Assembly: GCF_001649575.2 (NCBI RefSeq)
Contig: NC_051436.1
Location: forward strand, 14,494,905-14,558,904
Direction: 5' to 3'
Source: Kryptolebias marmoratus
Taxonomy: Eukaryota; Chordata; Actinopteri; Cyprinodontiformes; Rivulidae
DNA: 64,000 nt
Shown: piece by piece, positions 34,701 to 43,971 of the stretch
How the letters are laid out: each line of letters opens with the position of its first letter
Position numbering within the stretch: the first letter of the stretch is position 1
Program-made: the position numbers and the translations under genes
The notes under the pieces: generated by a model
What the model was told of the DNA's origin: nothing
The model's input: the letters and a program-made list of their open reading frames with translations, nothing else
Database searches by the model: none

Positions 34701-37700
34701 GTCTGGTATAGAAACAACCACCAACACCATAGAAACAGGTAACAGCACACTAGTTTGTTGACTGAGTTGCACATTTTAAATGTATTTTATTTTGCATATA
34801 GTTTCTCCAAAGCTGCAGGAGGAGTAGCAAATTGAAAATTGCGACAAAAACGGAAGAACAGCAGACAATTCAATGCTTATGCCTTAGCACCCTTAATAAG
34901 ATACATTATTTAACAATATATTTTGACTGTAACCATTGTACTTTAGCTTTGCAAAGTTTACCCATATTTATGGTTTATGAAATAAAAAAAGATATAAAAC
35001 AGATGACAAAGTCACATTGTTCTGACCTGGAAGTCTGCAGAATTTGTTCCGAACACGTCACCGTAAAGTGGTTTGCCCATCTCATCCACCGGCGGCTTGC
35101 CCCAGCCTCCGGCGTGATAACCGAAGGTACAGTTCTGATGAGCAGAAACACACCAGGAAGCAGAAAAGAAAAATCAACACACAGGTATGATCAGTTATTC
35201 ATGTAAATATTAAAGTTTTTGGACAGAAATGTAAGACAAGGACTGGAATGTGCAGTGTGTCGCTGTTACCTCCGGGATGGGGGAGTTGAGTCCGGGGATC
35301 TTGAGGTTGGGGTAGGAGGGAGGGGGGCCGTACCGCTGCATGGCTATCAACCAGGGAGGCGGCACCTTGTGGGCGTTCTAACAACGAAACAGAGTGGGGC
35401 AAACATAAGTGTTTGCTCAACAAACAGAATGGAGCTCACTGTATGCTGAGCTGATTCTCTGAGCTAAAAATATATGGTGATAATTTACAGCTCATATTTA
35501 CAGCTGTCATTGTCGAAGCGTGTTCCTGTCCTTGTTAGTGGGTCGATGTAAACAAATCCTGTCACGTCTCAGCGTTCACAGCCTAAATATTTATTAGTTC
35601 TTAAAGAAAAATCTAATAATTCTCAACAATCTGATGAGCGTTTTTGCTTAAAACACCCATTCCTAGTATGTATGTAGTTGTATGAGTGGTTTTTATGTAT
35701 AATTAATCCTTGTTTTGCAGCTTACTGGTCCCACTGGCATCCCCAGAGCGATTCGAAGCTCATCAGACAGATCTCCTGGCTTCTTCTCTTTCAGACGGGT
35801 TTCAAACTCTTTGCCCTGAAGATGGGGAAACACAAACAGCGCAAAGCAGGTGACTAAACCGACCTGTCCATGGCTACAACATTTACTTTAAATAACTGCA
35901 CACTTCTTCAGAGAAATGTGAGCATTGTACCTCGTAGTAAAGGTCTCCGTGGATGGTGAGTTTGGGTTTGATCTGCCACTTGAAGAAAGCGTCGTGGAGC
36001 TTCTGGTAATCGATGTCAATCTTTCCCATCTTAGGGCGAACCTTCTCTCTCATTTTGGTTTTCATAGTTTTGGCGTCCTCCTGCATGCGGACAATCGCGG
36101 AACAATTCCAGTGACTACGCGGGAACATCTCGGTTAAATCTTCACTTAAAGGCGACTGAAAGAGACTCCCACCTTCTCCTGCAGAGCCTCTCTCATCTCC
36201 TGGATCCCCGTCCTCTTGATGAACTCTGGCAGCTCGAACGGTGGTTTCTCTATCCCTCTCTTGCCCTGCAGATACTTTCGTTTGAAGCACCAGTGGCGCG
36301 GCACCGGCACGGTGTTTCTGGTGGCCTTCAGGTGGACCAGCAGCTTGGGCTCCTGAGCCGTCACGTCGTGCATCTCCACTACGTCTGGACGAGCCACGAG
36401 CTGGAGGAGGAGAAGAAAGATGGACCACCTGTGACTAGGGACGCACCAGTTAATCCCCTGGTGGGCAGAATCAGATGATTTTCAATTTTACCAGCTGACC
36501 AGTTACAGGTCAATCCAAGACCCATTATAATGCATTTTTTCTTAATCCATGAATGAACTATTACCTCGATTTTGCTGAACAAAAATAAGAAATCATAATT
36601 AGCCTAGATATCTGATTTGTGCCTCTCCATTTGAGACTGAAAACTTCTTTCCATTAATAAATTCAAACATCAGACAGACGAGTATTCATTTAAAAACAAT
36701 AAATCTTGATTTACTTACCTGCTTGAGTTCAGCCACGGTCAGCCTGTTCATCCTCCTCAGCTTCTTCTTGGACAGTTTAGGTGCATCTTGTTTGACTTCC
36801 TGGAAGTGAAAAGCCACTTTAGATGTTGAACAAACACACAAACAGCATTAAACTCTGTTCAGTTTTCATTTTAATAACAAACGGACCTCGTCACTATCGT
36901 CGCTGTCTTTCCTCTCCAACTCGAACCCCTTCTTCCTCAGAACGCCCAGCATCTCCTGTTTTTCAGCCTTCTCCGGCTCCTTGTCCTTCTCTTTCTTCAC
37001 ATCATCAGTCAACTAGAAAAATGGAAGTAAAGAGCGTCACTAAAGGAAAACGAAACACGAGAATACACCAATATAACAACCTGTGGTGGAAATTAAAAAA
37101 CACTAAAATCACCTTAAAAGCCTCAAAAATCCTCTTAAAAAAGATGAAGTTGGGGTCGTAAATCTCCGGTTCCTCTGTGACGTACTCGATCTCCACCTCG
37201 GGCTCCTTCCCCTTGTCTTTATCCTTGTCCTTCTCCTTGTCGCCGCTGTCCTTCTTCTTCTTCTGCTGCTGCTGCTCCTGTTGTTGTTGTTGTTGCTGCT
37301 GCTGCTCAGCCTGCTCCTTCTTCTCCTGCGCTCGCTTCTTCTTGCTCTTCTTCTTGCGGTTCCTGCGTCGGCGGTTTTTCTTACAGAGAGAATTGGTTTA
37401 TAAAATCAATACGGGACTTATAACAAGTATTCGTCTGTGGAATAACCACAGTTAAGCCCTGCTACAGTAACAGCTACAGCAAGAAAAAAATACTCTTTTA
37501 AAAGGAGTGGATCACAAAGGCTGTGTCTAGCTGTGCCGGGTAAAGTTTGTACTTACATCTTTTTTCGATAACTGGCCGTCGTCTTCATTCTCAGACATCA
37601 CCAGTCCAGAGGAATTGCTTGCGTCCATGTCTGCTCCTTCGTCATCATCATCTTCTATAAGAAAGAAAGGTAAAAAGGTGGTGACGACCAAAACTCAATG

Positions 37701-40700
37701 TTTAAATCTCTTCATGCAAATAAGTAATGAACTCTGTCTAATTAAACGAGTTTATATGGCACTTCCTGTTTCCCTTAAACAATTACAACACAGAGACAAT
37801 CAGCAAGGGTGTGTGTTCGGATCAGACTTTTTGAGGCGTGTCCGAGTGATTGATACAGTTTGTTTTAATAATATTTCTTGAACCACTGCTCCTGTTTGAA
37901 CTGGTGGCTGTTCTGACCTGCTGCATCAGTGAGCTGCTCCTGTCTGATCTCCTTCAGCTGCAGGATCTTCTCCAGGGCCTGAGGGATCTTGGGCCCGCCA
38001 ATGCTTATTTCCTCGTTCTGCCACATCTGGAAAAGGAATGAGGATAAAAAAACAAAAGCAAAGACAAAAACAAGATTTTAATAAAGAGGAGAATGATAAA
38101 TCAAAGTATTTGCTTCTAATTAAAATAGGCTTTCAGACTTTAAGCTGTTTGACTAAAATGACCAGCAAGAGCAAATATTTCAGGATTTTGTAACAAATTT
38201 TCTCCCTTTTACAAAGTGAGCTAGAACATAAAAGTTATTTAGTTTGTCTGGACGAAAGATTTGAAGTTTAAATGAATCCGTTCAGAGGAGATCACGTTTA
38301 TTTACCTCCTTGTTGTCCTCGCCTGGAGGAGGTGGCACCCTCTGTTTGTGAGACGGCAGCAAAGTAATGCCAGGAGGAAGCGGTCCTTAAAAAAAATATA
38401 GCAAAACGAGAGTTTAAGACAGGATTAATGTTAGCTTTAAGGGCCTGACAGAGCCAGTGAGACCGAAACAGTCTCTAGTTTCTGAGGCTCCACTATCATT
38501 TTTATTAAACTATTAGGAATACAGCTTATAATTTTATTTTTTTTAATTTAAAAGAAGGGGCAAACCTCTAATTTCGGTGACAGTGGGCAGAGATCTGGCA
38601 GAGATCTTGGCCATCTCTTGCTGACGCTCCTGTTCCAGCAGCACTGCGGCCTGATGCGAGGGGAGAGAAAATCAACATGTCGTGTTATTTACATCTACAG
38701 CAGCAGCTAGCTGTGGCACTTCTTGTGCCGCCTGGAGGCACTGCCTGCAGGAACATGGTAAGTCATATTTCGACCCAAATAACCGTGAAACTGACATATT
38801 GGCTGAGAAATCTTTGAGATCTGAGTTGTTTTAGGAGAGAAATCTGTTATAGTCTTGACTCCTTTTGATGGAGGTGTTAATCTGGTCAGAATTACACTCT
38901 ATTCCTCCAAACAGCCATCTACAACAGGGAAGATATAAAGTCTAACATTTCCACAGATCAGTACTTCATAAAAACAGAACAAATGAGGCAAATTTAATTA
39001 AAATAATAATAATAAATTTAAATTAGAAATTAAATGCGTTACCCTTTTCTGTTGCTCCAGAAGGTCCTTTTCATCCCCCTATCAAAGAAAGCAAAAACAA
39101 AAATCAGCAAATCAAAATTAAACCGTATAGTTTGTCTCGTCTGCTCCTACAAGTAGAGTTAGTGTTTTATTGGTATGCCACTACGAGATCCACAGTGAGG
39201 AGAGCGCTGCATTAAAAGAAATAATGCGATAAAGATTTTTTTTATCTTAACACCAGCACGTGGCAGCGATACGCCAAGTTGTTCCCTAATGATGCTTTTT
39301 TTTCTTGACAATTCAGAAAAATAAAAAACTGAATAATAATTTTCACATCGCTCTACATTGGTCTGATAATTCACTGGTCAAGTTTATTTTTGGAGGTTGG
39401 TCATTTAGATTTGATTTTCCCAAAACTGGGGAAACATACAGCTGAGTGCAACAAGTGGCCAACAATAAGCCGAAGAGCTTCACCTGCTGTATGACCCGTA
39501 CCTCCTGCTGTAAAACCATGGCAGCTCTGTGCTGAACCATCTTCAGCTGATCGTCCTGCGTCAGGCCGGGAGGGGGCAGAGGCGCGCGCTCCATGCCCAT
39601 GGGTAAACCAGGCGGCATCAGGCCCATCGGCTGCAGCATACTGATGCCAGGGGGCATGGGCGGCATGGGCATCGGGGGGAGAGGAGGCATACCTGGAATC
39701 TGAAGAGAAGGAAGGATGTGAGGGGAAAAAAAAGGGAAAGTGCGAGGAGAGAACTCATCGCAGCTCTGAAGTTTAAAGTTGTCCAGATAGGTTTCACAGA
39801 CGGTGAATGTGCATCATGTTGAGGATTGCTGATCCCCACCTTTTAAACTGCTTTTGTGTTTATTATGAATCTTCCAGTGTTGACAATGTGTCTAAATACA
39901 CACAGCAATAGAACAATGAGTCTGTAGTTGTAACTGCTGCTTTCTGTTTATCCTGTTCTGCCTCTTGGTGTTGATATAGAGCACTTCCAGTAGTAAGAGA
40001 AGGTCTAAGGCCCTGTTCAAACCTCTGATTAAGAGCGTTCACGCCTGGCAGTAAAATGTGTACCCCAAAACGTCTTTTCTCCTGGAACCCTCTCCTCTCA
40101 CACACAGAGCTGTCAGCTGAGCAACAAACAGCAACAATCCGGTTGTGCTGATGTGTCTATAAAAATTACAAAAAATTCAGACATAAAAGCTAAATTATTA
40201 TTATGACATTTACAGGGTTCAGAGCCAACCGACTTGCATTTATGTGGAGTTATTTCCTAATTACCTAACAGATGTGATGTAATAGAAAAAAATTAGTATA
40301 CAACGATGAGTGACTTCATAGAGCCCTGCGTCAGAGCAAAATCCTAAAAAAATTCCACTCTGCACTGACAGTCATAAGCTGTTTTGTGAACAGCTTCAAT
40401 GTGAACGCATCAGATCTGGGTTTAATTAGTTAAAATGTAACGCTGCTCAAAGTGTCACTCTGGGACTGACACAGCACATAATAGCTCACCATGACAGGTG
40501 CAATCAGCTCTAAAAAAAACAATCAGAACAAACATTAAGCTAAAGGGAGACTCACCATGCAGGCAGCTTCCTAGTCAACCATTCTGATGAATAAAACCTC
40601 GACAAAATCCTTTTTACTGACAAGGATTCTGATAAACAGTTCATCAAAATCTTCTACCAGGAAAAATAAAATAAACTAATCAAAAAGCTGTATCTTCAGA

Positions 40701-41829
40701 ATATTCCCAAGGATGGTTGCTTATCTTTAGTTGGACCCGATCTTATAAGCTGTACACAGAATCACAGACTTTGCCTGTCCTGGACCTGAGGACCCACTCA
40801 CCTGTTTTCTTTTCCACATCATCCCTCCTCCTCAAACAAATCAGATTCAAATAAATGAACAATTTCAATTTATAATAAAACCTGCAGATTAAGTAGTTAG
40901 TGACCCATCTATTTGAACCAGATGTGTGAGAGCAGAGAAACAGCTAAAACTTGTGAGAAGATGGGTGGCCAAGATAATAAAAAGGGTTCAGAAAACAGTG
41001 TAGTCACTATAAAATCAATGAAGAATTTACCTGAGAGCCCATTGGTTTGTCCTCATTTGATTTGCTGAGGATAATTCCAGTCTGCAGAACAAACAAAACA
41101 TGGGAGGTTTCAGTAGCTAAATTAGCACTTCAACACATCGAAAGGTAAACAGAGAGAAAACCAAAATGTGCTGATTTCTTGGCAACACCAAGCACAAGTT
41201 GTGTTTACCTGCATCATGTAGCCCTTCAGTCTGTCTATGAGCTCCTCTCTGGAACCTGGATAAAAGAAACAAAATAATTAGTACAGGAGGCGAAACAACG
41301 TGGAAAGATTCCAGAAGTATTAAGAGGCACGTTTGCCGAACTGAAACGTAAAACACCAAAAGAAAAGTGCACACTGATGTGGGCAACAACTGACACTAAA
41401 GTTAGCAACAGGAGCTAACTGAGCTAAATCATGTTTGATTAAAATGACCAGCCCAATACAATACTACAGCTAGAGCTTCAATTTCGACGTAATATTTATG
41501 AACTAACATTAATTAACAGCGTATAAAGTGTTCGTGTGAATATAGACACAGTTCAGGCCTTAAATCAGCTTCAACGAAACTATTGCGTTTAACGTCTCTT
41601 GCTTTGCTATGCTATGCTATGCTATGGTATGGTTAGCATAGGGCTAGTTACTGCTAACTTAACCCATTGCTCTCGAAGCTCCTTTGGCATATTTCTTACC
41701 CATTGCCGGTGCTCCCAGCTCCGCCAGCTTGGCTTGAAGCTCCGGGTTGCTCCATGTGTTTAAAGCCGCGATAGCGCTCCCTAAATCGGACGGGAGAGAG
41801 TCAGTTCCCGGTGCTCCTTCGGATGCCAT
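31644..41829 (-). CDS. sf3b2: SF3B2 (splicing factor 3b subunit 2, SAP145), complete gene span
   Basis: SF3B2 is a core subunit of the SF3b complex of U2 snRNP. It contacts pre-mRNA near the branch site and binds SF3B4 in the nucleus. I joined 22 coding exons (listed individually), all with GT/AG borders and consistent phases, totalling 2,598 nt and 865 residues plus stop; human SF3B2 has about 895. Domains: an N-terminal SAP-like helix pair (about 20-60), proline/methionine-rich segment (77-125), acidic and basic low-complexity regions (246-335), EYVTEEPEIYDPNFIFFKRIFEAF motif region (about 342-366), DUF382 core (about 437-560), PSP proline-rich motif (about 575-630), acidic stretch (665-711) and a lysine-rich C-terminus ending KEFKF. 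Odd point: exon 10 has a Q9-E-Q4 and lysine-rich insertion absent from my memory of the mammalian protein. Head-to-head with the calpain gene and upstream of PACS1 on the same strand. Confidence 0.97.
31990..32125. repeat. AGCTAAAAGTAGCAAAA-type minisatellite remnant in SF3B2 intron 21
   Basis: Repeated near-identical units: AAAGCTAAAAGTAGCAAAAG, CTGGCTAAAAGCAGCAAAAG and GCTAGCTGAAAGCTAAATG, plus two AATGCTGAATG blocks. A simple dispersed repeat with no coding role. Confidence 0.6.
32308..32499 (-). CDS. sf3b2: SF3B2 coding exon 21
   Basis: Residues 779-842. Encodes AMASRK, then the highly conserved GVEVALAPEELELDPM and DFSDMVAEHAAKQK blocks. Phase 0 at both ends. Confidence 0.97.
32595..32694 (-). 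CDS. sf3b2: SF3B2 coding exon 20
   Basis: Residues 745-778 (first codon split). Encodes NETPQLFTVLAERR and GGAMMGSTHIYDMSG. Confidence 0.96.
33320..33418 (-). CDS. sf3b2: SF3B2 coding exon 19
   Basis: Residues 712-744 plus two bases. Encodes GLITPGGYSTVPTGMETPE and KKKIEEAMDG; donor GTGAGT. Confidence 0.96.
33885..34027 (-). CDS. sf3b2: SF3B2 coding exon 18 (acidic)
   Basis: Residues 665-711 plus two bases. Encodes DRTPWGELEPSDEESSE, a run of glutamates and DETGFFTPAD. Confidence 0.96.
34263..34484. mobile_element. hAT-like MITE with perfect 8-bp target duplication, in SF3B2 intron 17
   Basis: The ends are CAGGGGTGTCAAACTCCA and, inverted, CAGGAGTGTCAAACTCCA. The element is flanked on both sides by ATTTAGGA (34,255-34,262 and 34,485-34,492), an 8-bp duplication diagnostic of hAT-superfamily insertion. 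At 222 bp it has no coding capacity. The ends differ at one position in 18, suggesting a fairly recent insertion compared with the other elements here. Confidence 0.88.
35027..35134 (-). CDS. sf3b2: SF3B2 coding exon 17
   Basis: Residues 629-664. Encodes NCTFGYHAGGWGKPPVDE and PLYGDVFGTN; phase 0. Confidence 0.97.
35270..35377 (-). CDS. sf3b2: SF3B2 coding exon 16
   Basis: Residues 593-628. Encodes NAHKVPPPWLIAMQRYGPPP and NLKIPGLNSPIPE, the end of the PSP proline-rich motif found in splicing-associated proteins. Confidence 0.97.
35726..35815 (-). CDS. sf3b2: SF3B2 coding exon 15
   Basis: Residues 563-592. Encodes GKEFETRLKEKKPGDLSDEL and GMPVGP; start of the PSP motif. Confidence 0.97.
35931..36080 (-). 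CDS. sf3b2: SF3B2 coding exon 14
   Basis: Residues 513-562. Encodes EDAKTMKTKMREKVRPKMG, DYQKLHDAFFKWQ and LTIHGDLYYE; C-terminal part of DUF382. Confidence 0.97.
36173..36400 (-). CDS. sf3b2: SF3B2 coding exon 13 (DUF382 core)
   Basis: Residues 437-512. Encodes LVARPDVVEMHDVTAQ, VPVPRHWCFKRKYLQGKRG and FIKRTGIQEMREALQEK, nearly identical to other vertebrate SF3B2. Confidence 0.98.
36719..36799 (-). CDS. sf3b2: SF3B2 coding exon 12
   Basis: Residues 410-436. Encodes APKLSKKKLRRMNRLTVAEL; donor GTAAGT. Confidence 0.96.
36887..37012 (-). CDS. sf3b2: SF3B2 coding exon 11
   Basis: Residues 368-409. Encodes LTDDVKKEKDKEPEK, then RKKGFELERKDSDDSDE; charged linker that is less conserved. Confidence 0.95.
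37113..37379 (-). CDS. sf3b2: SF3B2 coding exon 10 (Lys/Gln-rich)
   Basis: Residues 279-367. Begins with a basic run (KNRRRRNRKKKSKKKR), then Q9-E-Q4 at about 304-317 encoded by mixed CAG/CAA codons, a KKKKDSGDKEKDKDKGK segment, and finally the conserved VEIEYVTEEPEIYDPNF and FFKRIFEAFK region. The glutamine/lysine insertion is the main departure from the mammalian protein. Confidence 0.96.
37557..37654 (-). CDS. sf3b2: SF3B2 coding exon 9 (acidic)
   Basis: Residues 246-278 (first codon split). Encodes EDDDDEGADMDASNSSG and SENEDDGQLSKKD. Confidence 0.93.
37918..38026 (-). CDS. sf3b2: SF3B2 coding exon 8
   Basis: Residues 210-245 plus one base. Encodes MWQNEEISIGGPKIPQALEK and the ILQLKEIRQEQL helix, matching the conserved GPKIPQALEKILQLKESRQEE region. 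Confidence 0.96.
38306..38385 (-). CDS. sf3b2: SF3B2 coding exon 7
   Basis: Residues 183-209 (first codon split). Encodes GPLPPGITLLPSHKQRVPPP and PGEDNKE. Confidence 0.93.
38566..38650 (-). CDS. sf3b2: SF3B2 coding exon 6
   Basis: Residues 155-182 plus one base. Encodes AAVLLEQERQQEMAKISAR and LPTVTEIR; the AAVLLEQERQQE helix is conserved. Confidence 0.95.
38780..38975 (+). repeat. Unassigned dispersed repeat (family C) in SF3B2 intron 5
   Basis: Contains AATCTGGTCAGAATTACACT, CTATTCCTCCAAAC, and CATCTACAACAGGGAAGATA, which align with blocks at 51,530-51,705 (same strand) and, inverted, at 51,105-51,240. Non-coding; family not recognised. Confidence 0.65.
39043..39078 (-). CDS. sf3b2: SF3B2 coding exon 5 (36-bp microexon)
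   Basis: Residues 143-154, GDEKDLLEQQKR. Phase 0 on both sides, so skipping would keep frame. Acceptor TTTGATAG and donor GTAACG are weak-looking; the LLEQQKR match to other vertebrates supports it. Confidence 0.9.
39502..39699 (-). CDS. sf3b2: SF3B2 coding exon 4 (Pro/Met-rich)
   Basis: Residues 77-142. Encodes repeated PP-M motifs (IPGMPPLPPMPMPPMPPG), then LTQDDQLKMVQHRAAMVLQQ. The same general composition is found in the N-terminal third of other SF3B2 proteins. Confidence 0.95.
41031..41081 (-). CDS. sf3b2: SF3B2 coding exon 3
   Basis: Residues 60-76, TGIILSKSNEDKPMGSQ; the TGI(V/I)L segment follows the SAP-like domain in the vertebrate protein. Confidence 0.9.
41209..41255 (-). CDS. 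sf3b2: SF3B2 coding exon 2 (SAP-like helix 2)
   Basis: Residues 44-59, SREELIDRLKGYMMQ after the split glycine. Completes the SAP motif begun in exon 1. Confidence 0.94.
41606..41632. repeat. (GCTAT)n pentanucleotide repeat in SF3B2 intron 1
   Basis: Four GCTAT units followed by GGTATGGTT, about 70 bp past the exon 1 donor. Confidence 0.85.
41700..41829 (-). CDS. sf3b2: SF3B2 coding exon 1 (start, SAP-like helix 1)
   Basis: Residues 1-43 plus one base. Starts MASEGAPGTDSLPSDLG and continues into NPELQAKLAELGAPAMG, the first half of the SAP motif (human: ELQAKLAEIGAP). The start is the first ATG and fits the mammalian N-terminal layout. Confidence 0.93.
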
Positions 41830-41930
41830 GTTGAGCTTCTCTCAATGGAACAACGGCGGCCACGGAAGCAACGCGAGAACTGGATCACCGCAATGCATTC
41901 TGGGAAAAGCCCGTTGCTCAAGCTAGGCGA
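41830..41930 (-). promoter_or_regulatory. sf3b2: SF3B2 core promoter / 5' leader
   Basis: CpG-rich sequence directly upstream of the SF3B2 start (minus strand), including GGCGGCCACGGAAGC and a ZNF143-like site. No TATA box, as usual for housekeeping genes. Confidence 0.6.
41895..41906 (-). promoter_or_regulatory. ZNF143/STAF-like site TTCCCAGAATGC
   Basis: Minus strand reads TTTTCCCAGAATGCATTG, containing the core of the known ZNF143 consensus (ACTACAATTCCCAGAATGC). It sits about 70 bp upstream of the SF3B2 ATG, a usual place for this factor at housekeeping promoters. Confidence 0.6.
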
Positions 41931-41942
41931 TTCACAATTTAG

Positions 41943-41957
41943 CCACTAGGTGGCAGT
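41943..41957 (+). promoter_or_regulatory. CTCF-like motif CCACTAGGTGGCAGT
   Basis: Matches the CTCF core form CCACTAGRKGGCR. It lies between the divergent SF3B2 and CAPN1 promoters. A similar but weaker AGTAGGTGGCGAT occurs in SF3B2 intron 19 near 32,930. Confidence 0.4.
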
Positions 41958-42090
41958 ACTAGCAATGTTTTTTTTGTTCTAAATAAAACTCGGGGTAAGG
42001 CTTGAAGCAGGAAATTGGCTTCGCTATTGAGTTTTAATCTTTCAAGATCATACTCAACTTGTTTTTAAAAGATTTTTTACTTAAAAAACA

Positions 42091-42607
42091 CAATATTCTC
42101 GGTGTGGTGATTAGCACTGTCCTCTCTCAGCAAGAAGGTTGCCGGTTTGTTCGCTGCTGATTTTTGTCTAGAACCACTTTCTCTCTGTGGATGGATGGGT
42201 TTTATTTTATATTGTCCCACAGTTCAGAAACAGGCACAACTGCACATAAGTGATGCCTTCAAGCAATGTTTTATACTTTGTTTCGTTTATACGTTGTTTC
42301 GTTTTTATGTTGGCTGTTTTAGCAGGCCTTGGCACTGTTAGCTAGATTCTTCGTGCCTTAATTTAGTAATATCATGTTTTAGTAGTTTAGTTATCCTGTA
42401 CATTAGTTAGCATTGTCATGTTTTAGCTTAGTTATCTTGTACCTTGTACCTTAATTGGCATTATCATGTTCTGTAACTTTGTATTGTTGTTTAGTTTAGT
42501 TTTCTCTCTTGTATTTTGTCTGTAACTTTGTCTGTAATTTTGTTCTTGTGTTGTAAAGCACTTTGAGTCGCCTTGTGCTGAAAAGTGCTATATAAATAAA
42601 TTTCACT
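42091..42607 (+). mobile_element. Retroposon remnant (SINE/LINE-like head and L2-like tail)
   Basis: The head reads CGGTGTGGTGATTAGCACTG then CAGCAAGAAGGTTGC, as in common fish retroposons, and the tail at 42,555-42,605 reads AAAGCACTTTGAGTCGCC and AAAGTGCTATATAAATAAA, the typical 3' tail shared by L2-type LINEs and their SINEs. The middle (42,330-42,540) has repeated TTTAGTTATC and TCATGTTTTAG blocks. It fills most of the SF3B2-CAPN1 promoter interval. Confidence 0.65.
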
Positions 42608-42984
42608 TCACTACAAACTTTCATTTTCCCCCTGTATGGAATAATAAAAGTGCCACAAACAGAATAACTTTGCAAAGGATGAATAAACGTAAGGAAGAAT
42701 TTGTGCGAGAAATATGTGAAACACAAAGAAAATGTAATAAAAATAATTAATTTTAGTGTGCTGTTTGGTAAACAGTCCACACATGCAGCATGTGTGCTAG
42801 CGCCTTTAAACCTCACCTTAGCTCCACAGAACATTTTTCAATGTGAGAGCGCGTGTGTTTCAGTGGAAGTTATTTCTTAGGCTGAAAATTAACTCGCATA
42901 ATTTTCAGCAGGACTGCGCAACACAACACAATCAAAACATTTTTTTTTTTGCACATATGTTTTTGCGGCACTCTTTTGACTCCA

Positions 42985-43179
42985 TACTTGTCGGTGAAGT
43001 TGCGGGCGCAGCTGGGACTGCGCAGGCGCAGTGCGGAGGGGGGCTCACCGAGGGCAGGGACAGCAGCAGGGCGTTTCTAAATAAGGGGGACCGAAGCGGA
43101 CGAAACATGGAAAGGAACAGAGAGCGTCGAGTGACGAGCTCGCCGTCAACTCCTGCACTTTGAGGAAGCGCGTGTCGAG
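42985..43179 (+). promoter_or_regulatory. capn1: CAPN1 CpG-rich promoter and non-coding leader exon
   Basis: A GC-rich block (GTTGCGGGCGCAGCTGGGACTG, CGAAGCGGACGAAAC) ending in a donor GAG/GTAGGG at 43,179-43,184; a second possible donor GG/GTAAAC lies 5 nt further. This fits the non-coding first exon of a calpain gene whose coding exons begin 6.5 kb downstream. The transcription start is not resolvable. The exon contains a small upstream frame (43,107-43,163). Confidence 0.55.
43019..43030. promoter_or_regulatory. NRF1 site TGCGCAGGCGCA
   Basis: An exact match to the palindromic NRF1 consensus TGCGCANGCGCA, in the putative CAPN1 promoter. Confidence 0.7.
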
Positions 43180-43347
43180 GTAGGGTAAACACGAAACTCC
43201 GTCATTTCTGCCGTTTCTAATCTTTAAAAGCAAACTTTTTTACCCTCTTTATTAGACTTTAAAGTCTGTTTTAGACGTGTTGTTGTGTGAAGAAATGAAT
43301 GTCCTCGCGCAAGAGAGCAACTTCTGGGTTTTTTCATATCATGGTGG

Positions 43348-43376
43348 AAAATAAATAAATAAATAAATAAATAAAT
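43348..43376. repeat. (AAAT)n microsatellite
   Basis: About seven AAAT units in the first CAPN1 intron. Confidence 0.9.
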
Positions 43377-43940
43377 CTTAAATCATTTCAGCGCAGTAGT
43401 TTCCGGGGTGCCTTCTTGAATGCCGCTTGTCCCACCTGCGCTGCTGTTATTTCACATGTCAAAAACAATAAAACAGTCGGTTCTGGTCAGCCTGTAGTTT
43501 GTAGTTTGACAGCTGAACTTCAGTGTTTCCTCACAGGGGCCACACCTTCCTCCAGGACTGCATGCTTATCTGTGGGAGCCATATGCTCTGTTACAAGTTG
43601 TATAAAAGTTATGTCCCAAGAAATATCATAAGGAGGGAAATATCCTAGAACCAAAGGAATGTTGTGTGAAATTTGCAGCCCCCTGGGTCGAAATTCAGTC
43701 GCAAACAATCTTTATTCGAGGATATATTTCCGTTAAATCATTCAGTCTTATTTATCTTACTTGGGTCAAAATGACCCTATAAGTCCTCACCTTTAAGACT
43801 GAGGCCTCTGGTCAGTTTAACCCGAGGGCAGCACCCTCCTCCCTGTTTAAAATCATTACAGATTGCATTTTTGTCCTCCTTGTGGTTCGTGCTGCTGTCT
43901 CATCCTGCAGGTCTGTTTCTCCTGCGGAGCTTTTAAAGCT

Positions 43941-43971
43941 GNNNNNNNNNNNNNNNNNNNNNNNNNNNNNN
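43941..43971. other. Assembly gap (31 N) followed by poly-T
   Basis: Thirty-one undetermined bases followed by a poly-T run to about 43,991. The true length of this homopolymer and any adjoining sequence is unknown. Confidence 0.99.

Noticed and set aside
37177..37455. Serine/cysteine/phenylalanine-rich plus-strand frame
   Set aside because: Antisense translation of the lysine/glutamine-rich SF3B2 exon 10.
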